Origin: Galeruca laticollis | Lineage: Eukaryota; Arthropoda; Insecta; Coleoptera; Chrysomelidae | DNA: 64,000 nt | NCBI GenBank assembly: GCA_963921935.1 | Contig: OY998176.1 | Location: 171,364,445 to 171,428,444 of the forward strand | Direction of reading: 5' to 3' | Part shown: piece after piece, positions 41,713 through 51,748 of the stretch | Position numbering within the stretch: position 1 is the first letter of the stretch | How the letters are laid out: every line of letters starts with the position of its first letter | Made by a program: the position numbers and the translations under genes | Notes under the pieces: generated by a model | Told to the model about the DNA's origin: nothing | The model's input: only the letters and a program-made list of their open reading frames with translations | The model's database searches: none

Positions 41713-44168
41713 TACTCGATAGTCGAAATTCTGTAAAGTGACTAATCGCTCTTACTGTCCATAAAATCAGTTGCAGAAGCGAACTTCATGAGCGCATCAT
41801 TTTTGAAGGGTTCTTAATAGTCCTAAATAAAAAATAAATAGAAAATGTTCTTGTACGCTCTGGCGTTTAAATTTGAGAGAACAGAAATACGAAATTATTA
41901 TGGTAGGTATCATTATGTATATACAGGGTGTTACCAAGAATAATACACATTTTTAAGGATGAGCTATAATAAGATGTATATAAAAAAGTCGATAGTCGAA
42001 ATTCTGTAAAGTGACGTCATCGGTTATCTACCGATTTAAAGTGAACTCCATGAGCGTATCATAGTTTAAGGGTGCGAATACTGAAATATCTGGAATTTCA
42101 ATTTTTAACATTTGAAATAATAACTTATCACAAGTTGTTCATAAGTAAGTTAAAACAAAATAAAAAAATGTTTAAAAGTCAATTCCAACTTACTACTACT
42201 AAAACTAAAAAAAAGTTGTTTGTCAAGACCAAAATAAATTACCAATAAGTATAGGTATGTTGCGAGGTCACTTGTAAAATGTCTGACTAACTGGAAGCGG
42301 TATCACTCCCTGACGACTCCTCAGAATCATCGCTTTCTCCTCCTATATCGATAATGAGTGGTTCCGTCATTACTTCTACACGTATGTCTAAATCCCAAAA
42401 CTTTATTTCTTCTTTTAATACGTGTTGAATACATTTACGCCAACTCTCAGCAGTAACGGTATGCAGCGCCTCGTCAAACAGTTTCTCAACGTCAGCCATT
42501 TTGAATGTACTGTTTTTTCTCGCAACATAATTTTTCACTTGGGCCCAAACCAGCTCGATGGGGTTTAACTCACAGTGGTAGGGAGGAAGTCTAACAACTG
42601 AGACGTTGAAATCTTTCGCCATTTCATCGACAACGTACTTAATATAACTGCTTTTATGTTTCCGTACGAGAGATAATAATTCAACTTTTAGCATTGCCTC
42701 GTTGTGCGGAATGCTTTTACTCTCTAACCAATCAATTATAACCCTCTTGCGGCTAGCTGAAGTAGGTATTTGCTCCAGTCGACGAGAGTGGTATGAAGCA
42801 TTATCCATAACTATCACTGAACCAGGAGTTACCTTTGTTAAAATTGATCTAAACCATGTTTCAAACCGGTTACCATCCATCTCTTCATGGTAATCGACAG
42901 TTTTTTTGGACTGAAAACTTAGTAATCCACCTTCTACAAATCCTTCCTCGCTGCCAATGTGAGTGATAATCAGTCGACGTCCTTTCCCAGAGGGAGCTTT
43001 TAAACCGGAAGAGAAACCCTCCATAAAGGCTTGTCGATTGCTTCGTATATTCATGTCTTGCCACACTTTTGACACAGTGTGGCCTTCATTTAACCATGTT
43101 TCGTCAAGATAATATATGTGCCGTCCTTCGTTACGAAACTGTCGTATCTGTTTTAAATAATTTCTCCTCCATTCCACAATGTCATTTCGTTCAATTAAGG
43201 CACTGTTTCTATTTCTTGTTTGGTAACGAAAATTCATTAATTTTAAAGTTCGTCTCAAAACTTTATCACTGATGTTTGGTAAAGTATCATCTGCTTCTAT
43301 TACCTTGCTCAATTTAGCTACCGAGGGGATTTCATTCCTAAAATAAAAAGAATGTATTTCCCTACGTATAGCATTCCGTGTTTGGTCGTCCAAAACAATT
43401 TTCTTTCTTCCCCTACTTTCCGGTTTACAGTTTTCACCTCGTTCTCTTGTCAAAGATCCGTCCCGCGATTTCTTTAGAATATTGTATATAGTACTCTCAG
43501 AAACTTTAGTTAAATAACTGCACTTAATCACAGCGTCACTAACACCCAACTGTTTGTCCATGGCACGCAGTCCTTCGTACACATTTAATATGAGGACTTT
43601 TTCTTCCCGAATTAAATTGTTACGACGCCGTTTTTTATCGCCAACACCGCTACACTCCGCCATTATTGTCACTAAATATACCGATATAAATATTACAATA
43701 AATACCAATAATAACCGATTTATCACACAAAACCACAACACAAATACTGATGTTACGCTCATGAAGAGAATAAACACCTCACATAACTGTTTACTATCAC
43801 TGTCTCATTCGCGTAGCTCGATCTATCTATCTCGTTCTCAAAGCCGGAACATTGAAGCGACTCTCCAACATTGTCAAATCGGCGAGTTTTTCACAACAAA
43901 CTTTGCGTTCAAGAAATATACATAAACACTTTATTTCACATTTCAAGTAAACTAATTATTATTCTGCTTGAAATTTGAAATAAATATATTAAATTGGTAT
44001 TGACTTAATTACATTGCATCTTTTGTACCTGAAATATTGACACAATGGATTTGAAGTGTATTTATAAAATACAGCATTTCTCTCTAGAATACATATGGCA
44101 ACTGCGCTTTAACCAAAGTGTTGATTAGATACCTCTGACTCACTTTACACAATTTCGACTATCGAGTA
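41713..44168 (-). mobile_element. DD82E Tc1/mariner-related transposon, apparently complete
   Basis: The ends are TACTCGATAGTCGAAATT at 41713 and its complement ending at 44168. The ~30-bp inverted repeats differ at one or two positions, and TA is duplicated on both sides (41711-41712 and 44169-44170). A second copy of the inner TIR motif (TCGATAGTCGAAATTCTG) lies at about 41986 in direct orientation. Length 2456 bp. One uninterrupted transposase is inside. Intact TIRs, TSD and ORF make this the youngest-looking DNA transposon in the window. Confidence 0.9.
42287..43663 (-). CDS. DDE transposase, DD82E (IS630-Tc1-mariner superfamily)
   Basis: 458 codons from the ATG at 43663, starting MAECSGVGDKKRRRNN. 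An upstream in-frame ATG would add 38 hydrophobic residues unlike any transposase, so I reject it. Residues ~12-75 form a helix-turn-helix region (IREEKVLILNVYEGL, VSESTIYNILKKS). The catalytic core has YYLDETWLNEGHTVS (first Asp), GSVIVMDNASYHSRRLEQ (second Asp) and PPYHCELNPIELVWAQVKNY (Glu). Counting from the second Asp to the Glu gives 82 intervening residues, far above the usual 34-41. I recall a DD82E family (called Sailor) with this spacing. The tail is acidic (GGESDDSEESSGSD). All three catalytic residues are present. Confidence 0.9.
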   Translation of the reverse strand: MAECSGVGDKKRRRNNLIREEKVLILNVYEGLRAMDKQLGVSDAVIKCSYLTKVSESTIYNILKKSRDGSLTRERGENCKPESRGRKKIVLDDQTRNAIRREIHSFYFRNEIPSVAKLSKVIEADDTLPNISDKVLRRTLKLMNFRYQTRNRNSALIERNDIVEWRRNYLKQIRQFRNEGRHIYYLDETWLNEGHTVSKVWQDMNIRSNRQAFMEGFSSGLKAPSGKGRRLIITHIGSEEGFVEGGLLSFQSKKTVDYHEEMDGNRFETWFRSILTKVTPGSVIVMDNASYHSRRLEQIPTSASRKRVIIDWLESKSIPHNEAMLKVELLSLVRKHKSSYIKYVVDEMAKDFNVSVVRLPPYHCELNPIELVWAQVKNYVARKNSTFKMADVEKLFDEALHTVTAESWRKCIQHVLKEEIKFWDLDIRVEVMTEPLIIDIGGESDDSEESSGSDTASS

Positions 44169-44170
44169 TA

Positions 44171-44437
44171 GCCATTTAGATACCATTGGTGTGATTTTGG
44201 ACCAGAGATTATTCCCTTATATTTTGAATAAACTGCTGATTTAGGCATTTAGATATACACTAAGACTTTTACAAAGAGATATATTCGATTCCAGCAAAAA
44301 TAGGTATGTATAACAATATAATTTCACTAAAAGAGTTATCTAACCTAAACATGCTATTATAAACTTATGAAATACAATTGTTTTAATTCTTTTTCTATCT
44401 GTATTATCTAATTTTAGGTTTCTTCACATAGAGAATA
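44171..44437. other. Short spacer, no gene
   Basis: AT-rich sequence leading to the THAP exon; ends with an ATTTTAG 3' splice-like site at about 44416. Confidence 0.35.
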
Positions 44438-44690
44438 ATGGTACTGTCCTGGCCACTAGGCTGTAAGCATTATAATGTCAGAGAGAACTGTAAGTTTTAT
44501 AGATTTCCAAAGGATCCAAAAGTAAGAAGCAAAAGGATGAAGCTGACAAGGTACCTACATAATGATAAATATAACATTTTATTTTGTGTGTTTATACAAT
44601 ATTTGTAGAACAATAGAACCAGATCCCGGAGCTTTTTGTGTAGCTGTCATTTTATGGACGGAGACAAGAAAATTAGACCACTATTTTTTT
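44438..44690 (+). pseudogene. THAP domain in two exons (ISL2EU-like element)
   Basis: Exon 1 (44438-44550) reads MVLSWPLGCKHYN, then CKFYRFPKDPKVRSKRMKLT, the start of a THAP domain: the cysteine pair and FYRFPKDP..R..W. It ends AAG/GTACCT. After a ~58-bp intron ending TTTGTAG (44602-44608), exon 2 gives RSFLCSCHFMDGDKKIRP, matching the C-x2-C/H-F part of THAP, then stops. The first cysteine of the zinc site is not clear and the AVPTAP-like end is missing. THAP domains bind the ends of transposons. The next 590 bp are shared with 17402-17998. Confidence 0.65.
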
Positions 44691-44696
44691 GTACTT

Positions 44697-45290
44697 GATC
44701 AATATTTGCAAACAAGGTAGAAGCAAACTTGTACGTGTTCATTGTATGTTTGATTCTGTACTATATATATCGATCTCCCTATAACATATACATTATTATT
44801 TGTCATTAACACATCTTTCGCTTTACATTTTTTATAAGTTGCTTTATATGATTTTTTAAACGTTTGCTATATTAAATTGAAATTCCACATTGTACCTTAC
44901 TTTCCTCTTTCTATTAACTGTAAACCATTGTATTACAAGTAAATATTTCTCTGTGTAATAAAGAAATTTGGAAACGTTTTTACTTATATTATTTATTTCT
45001 AGATAAAATTGAATATGTTTACACATGTAGTTGAAAAGAGCCTACCGATCAAATAAAATTTGAAAGCAACCAACAGAAACTCTGAACCTCGTACAAATAT
45101 GATTTGATTGAGGCAAAGTTGTGACATGATGTTCTGAGTTTTCAGACTAAATAAAATATTTTCAATAATGTAAATTTGCAACGTTTCCTCAATTTAATTT
45201 TCTTAGCACAAAACAAATCAAAACTTATCATTATGAAAACATTTTATTATGTTAATAAAAATGGTACACATTTGTAAAGGTAGAATGTTA
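44697..45290 (+). repeat. ~590-bp unit shared with 17402-17998
   Basis: Direct-orientation match, about 90% by eye, from TTTGCAAACAAGGTAGAAGC to GGTAGAATG. It is non-coding in both copies and separates THAP and YqaJ coding pieces. Confidence 0.8.
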
Positions 45291-45295
45291 TTAAA

Positions 45296-45575
45296 ACATG
45301 GAAATTTTTCTTGCATTCTTGATGTCGAGCAATTCCCACAATAATGTCACTTGGTATCCATAATATTAAATAGCACATGTCCTCTCATGCAATATGCAAT
45401 GCACCTTGTATCTGGTGATAATAGTTATATTTTTCAATTATCACTAATATATTTTCATCAAAATGAATTATGTAATTCCTGTCTCTTGAGAGTGGTTTTA
45501 ATTTTTCGTCATTCGAATACTTGAAAGGACACTTCACTTCAATTAAGCATTTTTCACTAGCAAGCTCATATTATC
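45296..45575 (-). pseudogene. YqaJ nuclease core exon
   Basis: The minus strand reads KCLIEVKCPFKYSNDEKLKP, then RDRNYIIHFDENILVIIEKY, NYYHQIQGALHIA, one TGA, and EDMCYLILWIPSD. IEVKCP provides the Glu and Lys of the catalytic strand, and YYHQIQGALHI..R..CYFVVW is the next signature in this family. The single stop replaces the usual Arg-containing position. It converges on the THAP exons at 44438. Compared with the fragment at 30876, about 90% of residues are the same, so they belong to one family. Confidence 0.75.
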
Positions 45576-45915
45576 ATTAAAAAAGGTTTCAAGAGATTGT
45601 TGAAACCTGTTTTGATGACACTAGAACAAACAATCACTATTATTAATCTTATATTTTCACATTAATCAAATAATCTAGTAAACATAACCTCAAATATAGC
45701 TTTTAAAATCAAAAATACGGACTGTGGGATAGCTTACATTATCAAAACTATTATTTTTTATATTGAGTAGAAATGATTACTTACTTTTCAATAATTTATT
45801 CCTTTCAAAAACACGTATGAAACGCTTAAATAATCAAAAATCTACACTCAAATGGAAATTCCTATGGCAACAAGTTTTGTTTGGATACAGTTTCAAATTG
45901 TAATGTCACACTAAT
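45576..45915. repeat. End region of the THAP/YqaJ element, copy 2
   Basis: It is the complement of 30530-30870 and ends with CACTCAAATGGAAATTCC and GTTTTGTTTGGATAC (about 45847-45890). The LINE E ORF1 begins just after. Confidence 0.6.
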
Positions 45916-45930
45916 CTCGCATGGCAACAG

Positions 45931-47193
45931 GTGACAATCCACATAAACCCAAAACATTCAACATCCACAAATCCTATTTATATTCAGATAACGTTTGTTT
46001 TTATTGAAAAGTTGAATACTGATAACATAGGTCGTTTACATCCCATGGCCGTAGGGCATATTTTACACCAAAAATTAAAAATATCTAATATTAAACGAAT
46101 ACAAAAGGTAGGGAAAAATAGAGTACGAGTGCAATTAGAAACTTTAAAAGATGCTAATAACTTAATTAATAACAAAGAACATAATAATGGAAATTTAAAA
46201 GCATTTACTCCAAATAATGTATTGAAGCATAAAGGAGTAATAAAAGAAGTCGATACAATTTTTAACGAAGAGTACTTACTCAAAAATATCATTACGACGA
46301 GTACAGTCACGGAGGATAGGAGGTTTAAAAAAATAGATATAGACGGAGAGACTATTTATATACCAAAACAAACAATCGTAGTAACTTTCGAGGGTAACGC
46401 CTTGGCAACACACATGTCCAGTAGAAAATTATGTACAAAAAGTAACACAATGTTACAATTGTTTAAGATATGAACACGTGGCCAAACAATGTCGGTCTAC
46501 AAATAGTAGGTGCTTAAATTGTGGTGAAATAAAAGAAGATGATCACACATGCAACGATCCGGAAAACACTTTCTGTATATATTGTAAGGTTAACAATCAC
46601 AAATCGATTTCTAGAACATGCCCTACATTTGAACAACAACAAAAAATAAAAGAATACATGGCACAAAATAATACTACCTTTCTTGAGGCAAAAGCAAACA
46701 TTTGTAACTCTTATGCTAATGTTACACTATTAAATAGTTTTGAAACCTTAATCAATACTCCAGAAAATTTTCCCGCCCTCCCAAACAAAAATATGAACCA
46801 CAATAAAAATAATAATAATAGTCGCCGACCTAACATTCAATTATCCCAAACAACAAATCCCAGAAATGAAACAAATAACCCTCCCACTGTCCACGACCCC
46901 CCAACTCCACCAACACCTCTCAGCAATACTCCTAAAAACGAAAGGTGAATACACGCGGAGAGGAAATGCACCCTCCAATGTTTCCTAGAAACTTCGGACC
47001 AGAGCAACCGATTCAAATAGGCCAAAAAACAACGAGTATGGAAATTGACTTATGCAGTGATAAAGATGATCAATTAGTCACTCTTTTTATTATCTTAAAG
47101 GATATATTAGATTATATAACAAGTTTTGAAGACTTGGGAAAAATTGATATAGGTTATGTAAAAAACAAACTTAGCAAATTCCGAAATGGCTAA
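45931..47193 (+). pseudogene. LINE E ORF1 (gag-like, CCHC zinc knuckles)
   Basis: The first frame (to 46473) has IGRLHPMAVGHILHQKLK and KNRVRVQLETLKDANNLI, then PKQTIVVTFEGNALATHMSS, typical of I-element ORF1. A frameshift near 46445 joins it to CYNCLRYEHVAKQC, CLNCGEIKEDDHTC and CIYCKVNNHKSISRTCPTF, three zinc knuckles. A proline/asparagine-rich stretch and a second frame break near 46945 follow, then a helical end (LKDILDYITSFEDLG). The start ATG at 45931 is likely close to native, as the element's 5' end is near 45915. Zinc knuckles bind the RNA intermediate. Confidence 0.82.
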
Positions 47194-47218
47194 TAAAAAC
47201 AATACAATATGGTCTATT

Positions 47219-47570
47219 GTGCAACAAGTGGGAAAAGTTCAACTTTTCTCACGAGTGTGGAAGTTTGTGGCACGAGCCAAGGGCGAGTGCCGCAAACACA
47301 AGTGAGAAAAGTACTTTTCCCACATGTTGCACACTACTTTTTCTACAACTGCACAAATTTAAAGAATACAAGTAAATAGTTTTGTAGAAAAAGTCTAAGC
47401 ATCGAGGACCACCCACCGAAAACGGCTGGGCATCGAGTATAAGTTTCTGAAATTGGCAGGGCATCGAGGATCCCCTACTGGATTCTCCATATAAATGTAT
47501 GTAGTGTGGGCAAAGTGCCGTGAGAAATGATATTTCTCACAGTGTGAGCAATATACGGTTTTGTAGCTGT
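47219..47570. mobile_element. Foldback element with ~50-bp hairpin arms
   Basis: GTGCAACAAGTGGGAAAAGT (47219) pairs with ACTTTTCCCACATGTTGCAC (ends 47332), with a second block TTTTCTCAC../GTGAGAAAA and GTTTGTGGCAC/GTGCCGCAAAC inside, giving two ~50-bp arms around an 11-nt loop. A second hairpin (CTTTTTCTACAA/TTGTAGAAAAAG, 47338-47392) follows, then three GGCATCGAG-type motifs (47399, 47432, 47460), and GTGAGAAATGATATTTCTCAC. It splits LINE E ORF2 between SIVQ and NRYSLIKLL, so it is a post-LINE insertion. The right border is approximate. Confidence 0.7.
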
Positions 47571-47600
47571 AGCAAATAGATATAGTTTAATAAAATTATT

Positions 47601-47889
47601 CTTCTTCTTACAGTGCCATATCCGTGATCGGACGTAGGCGACCTCCCACTTCTACCTGTGTTGTGCTCTCCAGTTACCTTAGATAGAAGGGACCTACAGT
47701 AGAACGACAGATCCGAACGTCTATGTTGAGAGGCTATACTAGGCAGAATACTGTCGGTGGTTTGCCATTGCCTTCTGACAGGTGGCTCTCCGAATTTTTA
47801 ATTATGATGTATCTAGGCCCGGGTTTGATCCCGGAGCCTCTCGGTTAGCAGGCAGAGCACCATTCCACTAGACTACGGAGACCACAATT
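47601..47889 (-). mobile_element. tRNA-derived SINE, copy 2
   Basis: Reverse-strand relative of the SINE at 10291. On the minus strand it starts GGTCTCCGTAGTCTAGTGG (box A TAGTCTAGTGG fits the consensus), has GGGATCAAACCCGGGCC for box B and ends in TAAGAAGAAG. AAATTATT flanks it at 47593-47600 and 47890-47897. It inserted into the endonuclease start of LINE E ORF2. Confidence 0.88.
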
Positions 47890-50800
47890 AAATTATTAAA
47901 CGAAAATAATGTAGATATAGCAATCTTAGCAGAAACTTGGTTTAAACAGGACAAACAAATCAAATTTGAAGGGATCTTTCGGGCAGATAGAGCGGATGGC
48001 TATGGAGGAACAGCAATCCTATTTAAAAACCACATGAAAGGCGAAAAAATAAATTTAAATATGAATGTCCACGAACATATCTCAGTTTGTGCCGCTCGAA
48101 TAGAAATATGTAAATCATCAAAAATCTCAATACTATCCTTGTACTGCCCGCCAGGTATAAATATAAACAGCAATGATTGGGAAAACATATTTACTACTAT
48201 AAATTCTCCCGCTATACTTGCAGGCGATTTTAACGCCCACCATGAAGTCTGGGGATCGCACAAAAACGACCAAAGAGGGAGACAGCTAGCTAATATTATA
48301 GACAACCAAGAACTAATACTTCTAAATAATGGATCACCGACTAGACTAATACACAACGAACACAAATCTGCAGTAGACCTAACTTTTTCTTCACCTAATA
48401 TATCCAATAAAATAACCTGGAAAACGCACGCGAATACCTTAGGATCAGACCACTACCCAATCATAATGGAAATCGCTGTCAAAAATAAAACTGAAGATAA
48501 AGAATGTACCATATACCCCTCCAGCAGATAGAATATAAAAAAAGCCGATTGGAATTCTTATAAACAGAACATTGACAACTTCTTTGCACAAGACAATCCC
48601 ATTTTCAGCAACATCAATGAGAAATACTCATACTTTATGGAAGGAATAAATAGTTCAGCTAATAATTCCATCCCAATAAATAAACCAGCCAAGAGGTGGA
48701 AAAATAACACCGTGGTGGAATGACGAGTGCGATGAAGCAATTCGGGAAAGGAAAAAATCAGTGATAAAATTTAAAAATACCAGCACACTGGAAAACTGCC
48801 TGCAAAAAATGAAGCTGTCAAAACTGAAAGAATTCTAAGAAAAGTGGCAAGACAATCCTGGATTACATATTGCAATAACCTTAACAAAAATACGCCCATG
48901 ACTCAAATATGGAATCAAGCAAAAAAATTAAAGGAAATCTAACTAACCAAACCAAGTCCACAGATGACAACTGGGTAGAACTGTTTTTAGACAAAATTAC
49001 ACCCCCAATGGTACTATTAAATCCCAAGGAAATTACACCAGAAATTTTCCAGCAGAGCCTGGAATTTGGAGAATTAGAAAATGCTCTCAATATTTCAAAA
49101 AATACGGCACCTGGAGAAGATTAAATATGCAATGGTGCTACATTTACCTAAAAACGCCAAAATGTTTTTATTGGAAATATTCAACGAAATATAGTCAATT
49201 GCAACCGGGAATTGCAACTTACAAGATTGGAAAAAGGTGATAATCATTCCAATTCTAAAGCCTGGGAAAGAACCTGAAGATCCTGAATCTTATAGAGGAA
49301 TATCGCTTCTCTCATGTGTTCTAAAGACCTTTGAGAGAATAATCACAAAATCGACTAGAGTGGTGGATAAACCAGAACCAAATATTACCCATAACCCAAT
49401 ATGGATTTAAAAAAGGACTCTGCACAATTGACGCGGCATCACACATCACCACAGATATACAGAACACATTCTCAGAAAATGGATACTTAATTGAAACATT
49501 CTTAGACCTTCAAAGTGCTTACGATACAGTGAACATCCCAATACTAAAAGATAAAATGAAAGAATTGAACTTCCCGGAAGGAATCTGTAACCTATTATGT
49601 CAAATGCTATCAAATAGGAAAGTATATGTTAGACACAAAAATTCCCTAATCGAACCACGACATACCTCACTGGGACTACCTCAGGGATCAACATAATCTC
49701 CCCTATTATTTAATATATTTACCGCTTGTTTACACTCAATAACAGAAGAAACAACTATAATACAATATGCGGATGATATTGTTTTATACTCACAGGAAAA
49801 GAAATACGATCATGGATTACAGAAACTAAAGAACTCATTCATTCCTTTGATTACCACCATCCAGAACCTAGGACTTCAGATCGCCCCTCATAAGTCAAGC
49901 ATCAACGTATTTTCGAGACATATTTTACAAAAACCTGAAAATATCCAATTAGGTAATGCTCTACTACCATACAAAGATAAAGTCAAATATTTAGGAATAG
50001 TACTGAATAGCAACTAACATAGAAACCATTCATAGAACTCATACGAACAAAGTGCACAAAAGCAATAAATTTCCTGAAAATGATTACGAGGACGTGGTGG
50101 GGAGCTAGTCTAGATATCGCACTTTTGTTCTACAGAGCATACATCCGATTTACAATGGACTATGGAAGCATACTGTACTGATAATCAAATGACACAAACC
50201 TAAAACAACTAGATCTTATCCAGAATAAAGCTCTTAGAATTTGCATCGGAGCAATGAAGTTTACACCTGTCGAAGCTATTAGAGTGGCAGCAAAAGATCC
50301 GCCACTAAAATTGAGAAGATAATACTTGGCTAAAACAATGATTTTAAAATGCAAATTAAAACAGTCGCCACTAATCCATAAAGTATCTGTTATAAACTGC
50401 AACGATTTGACAAAAACATACTGGATCAAAAAAAATTCTCCTCCACTTTGTATAGGTTTTCGTAATACGAGCAACACGACATTAATGCAACACACGAGAG
50501 ATAAATACTTTGAATTATATCAAAACAAACCAAAAATTATAATACCGAAATACTTTGAAACTGCTCCTTATAATCAAAACTTACTTGAAAGAATTACAGA
50601 TAATAACGAAAGTAACATGACAGTATACACTGATGCATCAAAGAATGAGTTAGTTACTGGGTGTGCCTTTTATATCCCCGAGGAAAAATAGAAAAGAAGT
50701 TCAAAATCAATTCTCATAGTTCGATTTACACCGCAGAGGCATACGGAATATTGAAAGCCTTAGAATACTTATCATCTCAAAACCAACACTGGGAAAACTA

Positions 50801-51128
50801 TTGCAATAACAAAAATTCACAGTACACTCTGTTACAAAGATACATGCCAAAAAAATGCTGGTACAGGAATACTCCTTACAGCCGAAGACAGACGGTCTCC
50901 TTAATAAGAATGCGATTCGGACATGCATCTTACCCCGCTCATCTCAACAAAATCAAAGTAATAACATCTGATCTATGCAAAGAGTGTAATGAAACTGACT
51001 TAGACCACATCTTCTTAAAATGCAAGAAATTCAAAACTTACAACAACATCCTAATAGGAGATCTTAGAGAACTTGGGATTGAATTCCCAATCAACATGCC
51101 ATCCCTTGATTTAATTCTTCCATGTTAA

Positions 51129-51748
51129 CTACTGCCTGTTGTATTTTGTTATTGTATCTTATACTCTGTAATCTTTCTATGAATGCTTTATCTTCGTGTA
51201 TCCTTTCTTCCTGTTCTATTTTTTGTATTTGTCTGTTGTCCGTTTTCTTGTGATTTTCTTGTTGTTCCTTTGGGCTTTGTGCGGTGTGATCTATCTGTGT
51301 TAGTTTGTTATAAATTTCTTGCTCTTCTGGAGTTAAGTCGGTTTCTTCTTTTAACAGGTCTGCCCATGGTATTTTTCTCTCTGCAATATCTGCTACTCCT
51401 AGAATTGCTTCGTCTTCTAGGTTCGGTAGATAGAGGAATTTTGTCTGGCCCTCTCGTTTAGCTATTGTACACGGAATAACAAAGCTCTTTGTAATTTTCA
51501 TTTTATATCCGTTTGCTAAAGTAACCGCCGTATTTTCTAGGTTAGTCCTATATTTGGAGTGTTTAATTTTGTTCAGGCCTTTTGTCCCTATGTATGATTT
51601 CTGTGCTTCCTGTGTCGATTAACGCGTTTAATTGTTGTTGGTTTTGGGTAAAAATTGTTATGTGCGGTCTTTTATCTTCTAATATATCGTAACTGTTCGT
51701 AGTGGAGGATTTTATTCTGCTCATCTTGCTTCTCGAATAATCGGCCCT
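51129..51748 (-). pseudogene. Ty3/gypsy protease region
   Basis: Directly after the LTR the minus strand reads DYSRSKMSRIKSSTTNSYDI, LEDKRPHITIF and QLNALIDTGSTE, the aspartic protease active site (DTG) at about 51620. A frameshift follows, then FVIPCTIAKREGQTKFLYLP, NLEDEAILGVADIAERKIP and an EK-rich linker ending RLQSIRYNNKIQQAVVN. This is the protease-to-RT linker of gypsy pol. RT and everything after it are missing because the sequence changes to LINE E at 51128. No gag lies between the LTR and the protease. Confidence 0.78.

Larger units (their letters stand above)
45920..51128 (+). mobile_element. LINE E: I-type LINE with ORF1 and ORF2, hosting a foldback element and a SINE
   Basis: ORF1 (45931-47193) overlaps ORF2 (ATG at 47186) by 8 nt, then EN, RT, RNase H and the Cys/His end reach the stop at 51126-51128. 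Two later insertions split the first codons of ORF2: a hairpin element at about 47219-47570 and a reverse-strand SINE at 47601-47889. The 3' UTR is missing and gypsy sequence follows immediately. I found no clear target duplication. It is in the 24-kb GPAT intron. Confidence 0.8.
47186..51128 (+). pseudogene. LINE E ORF2 (EN, RT, partial RNase H)
   Basis: It starts MANKNNTIWSIV, is interrupted, and resumes at about 47875 with NENNVDIAILAETWFK. The endonuclease has SILSLYCPPG, AILAGDFNAHHEVWGSHKND and LGSDHYPIIMEI (48200-48470), all catalytic motifs. The RT is badly frameshifted: ESYRGISLLSCVLKTFERII, then LDLQSAYDTVNIPIL, LGLPQGST, stop, SPLLFNIF, and YADD at 49766-49777. RNase H starts at TVYTDASKNE (50622) and YTAEAYGILKALEYLSSQ but then jumps to HWENYCNNKN and WYRNTPYSRRQTVSLIRMRF. 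The third and fourth catalytic residues (Asp, His) are deleted. The end has FGHASYPAHLNK and CKECNETDLDHIFLKC. Confidence 0.8.

Noticed and set aside
43664..43777. N-terminal transmembrane extension of the DD82E transposase
   Set aside because: The 38 extra residues are hydrophobic, precede a good start (MAECSG) and have no counterpart in such transposases; treated as 5' leader.
51183..51461. Plus-strand Leu/Val-rich ORF near the gypsy protease
   Set aside because: Complement of the protease-linker reading frame, which has recognisable gypsy sequence.
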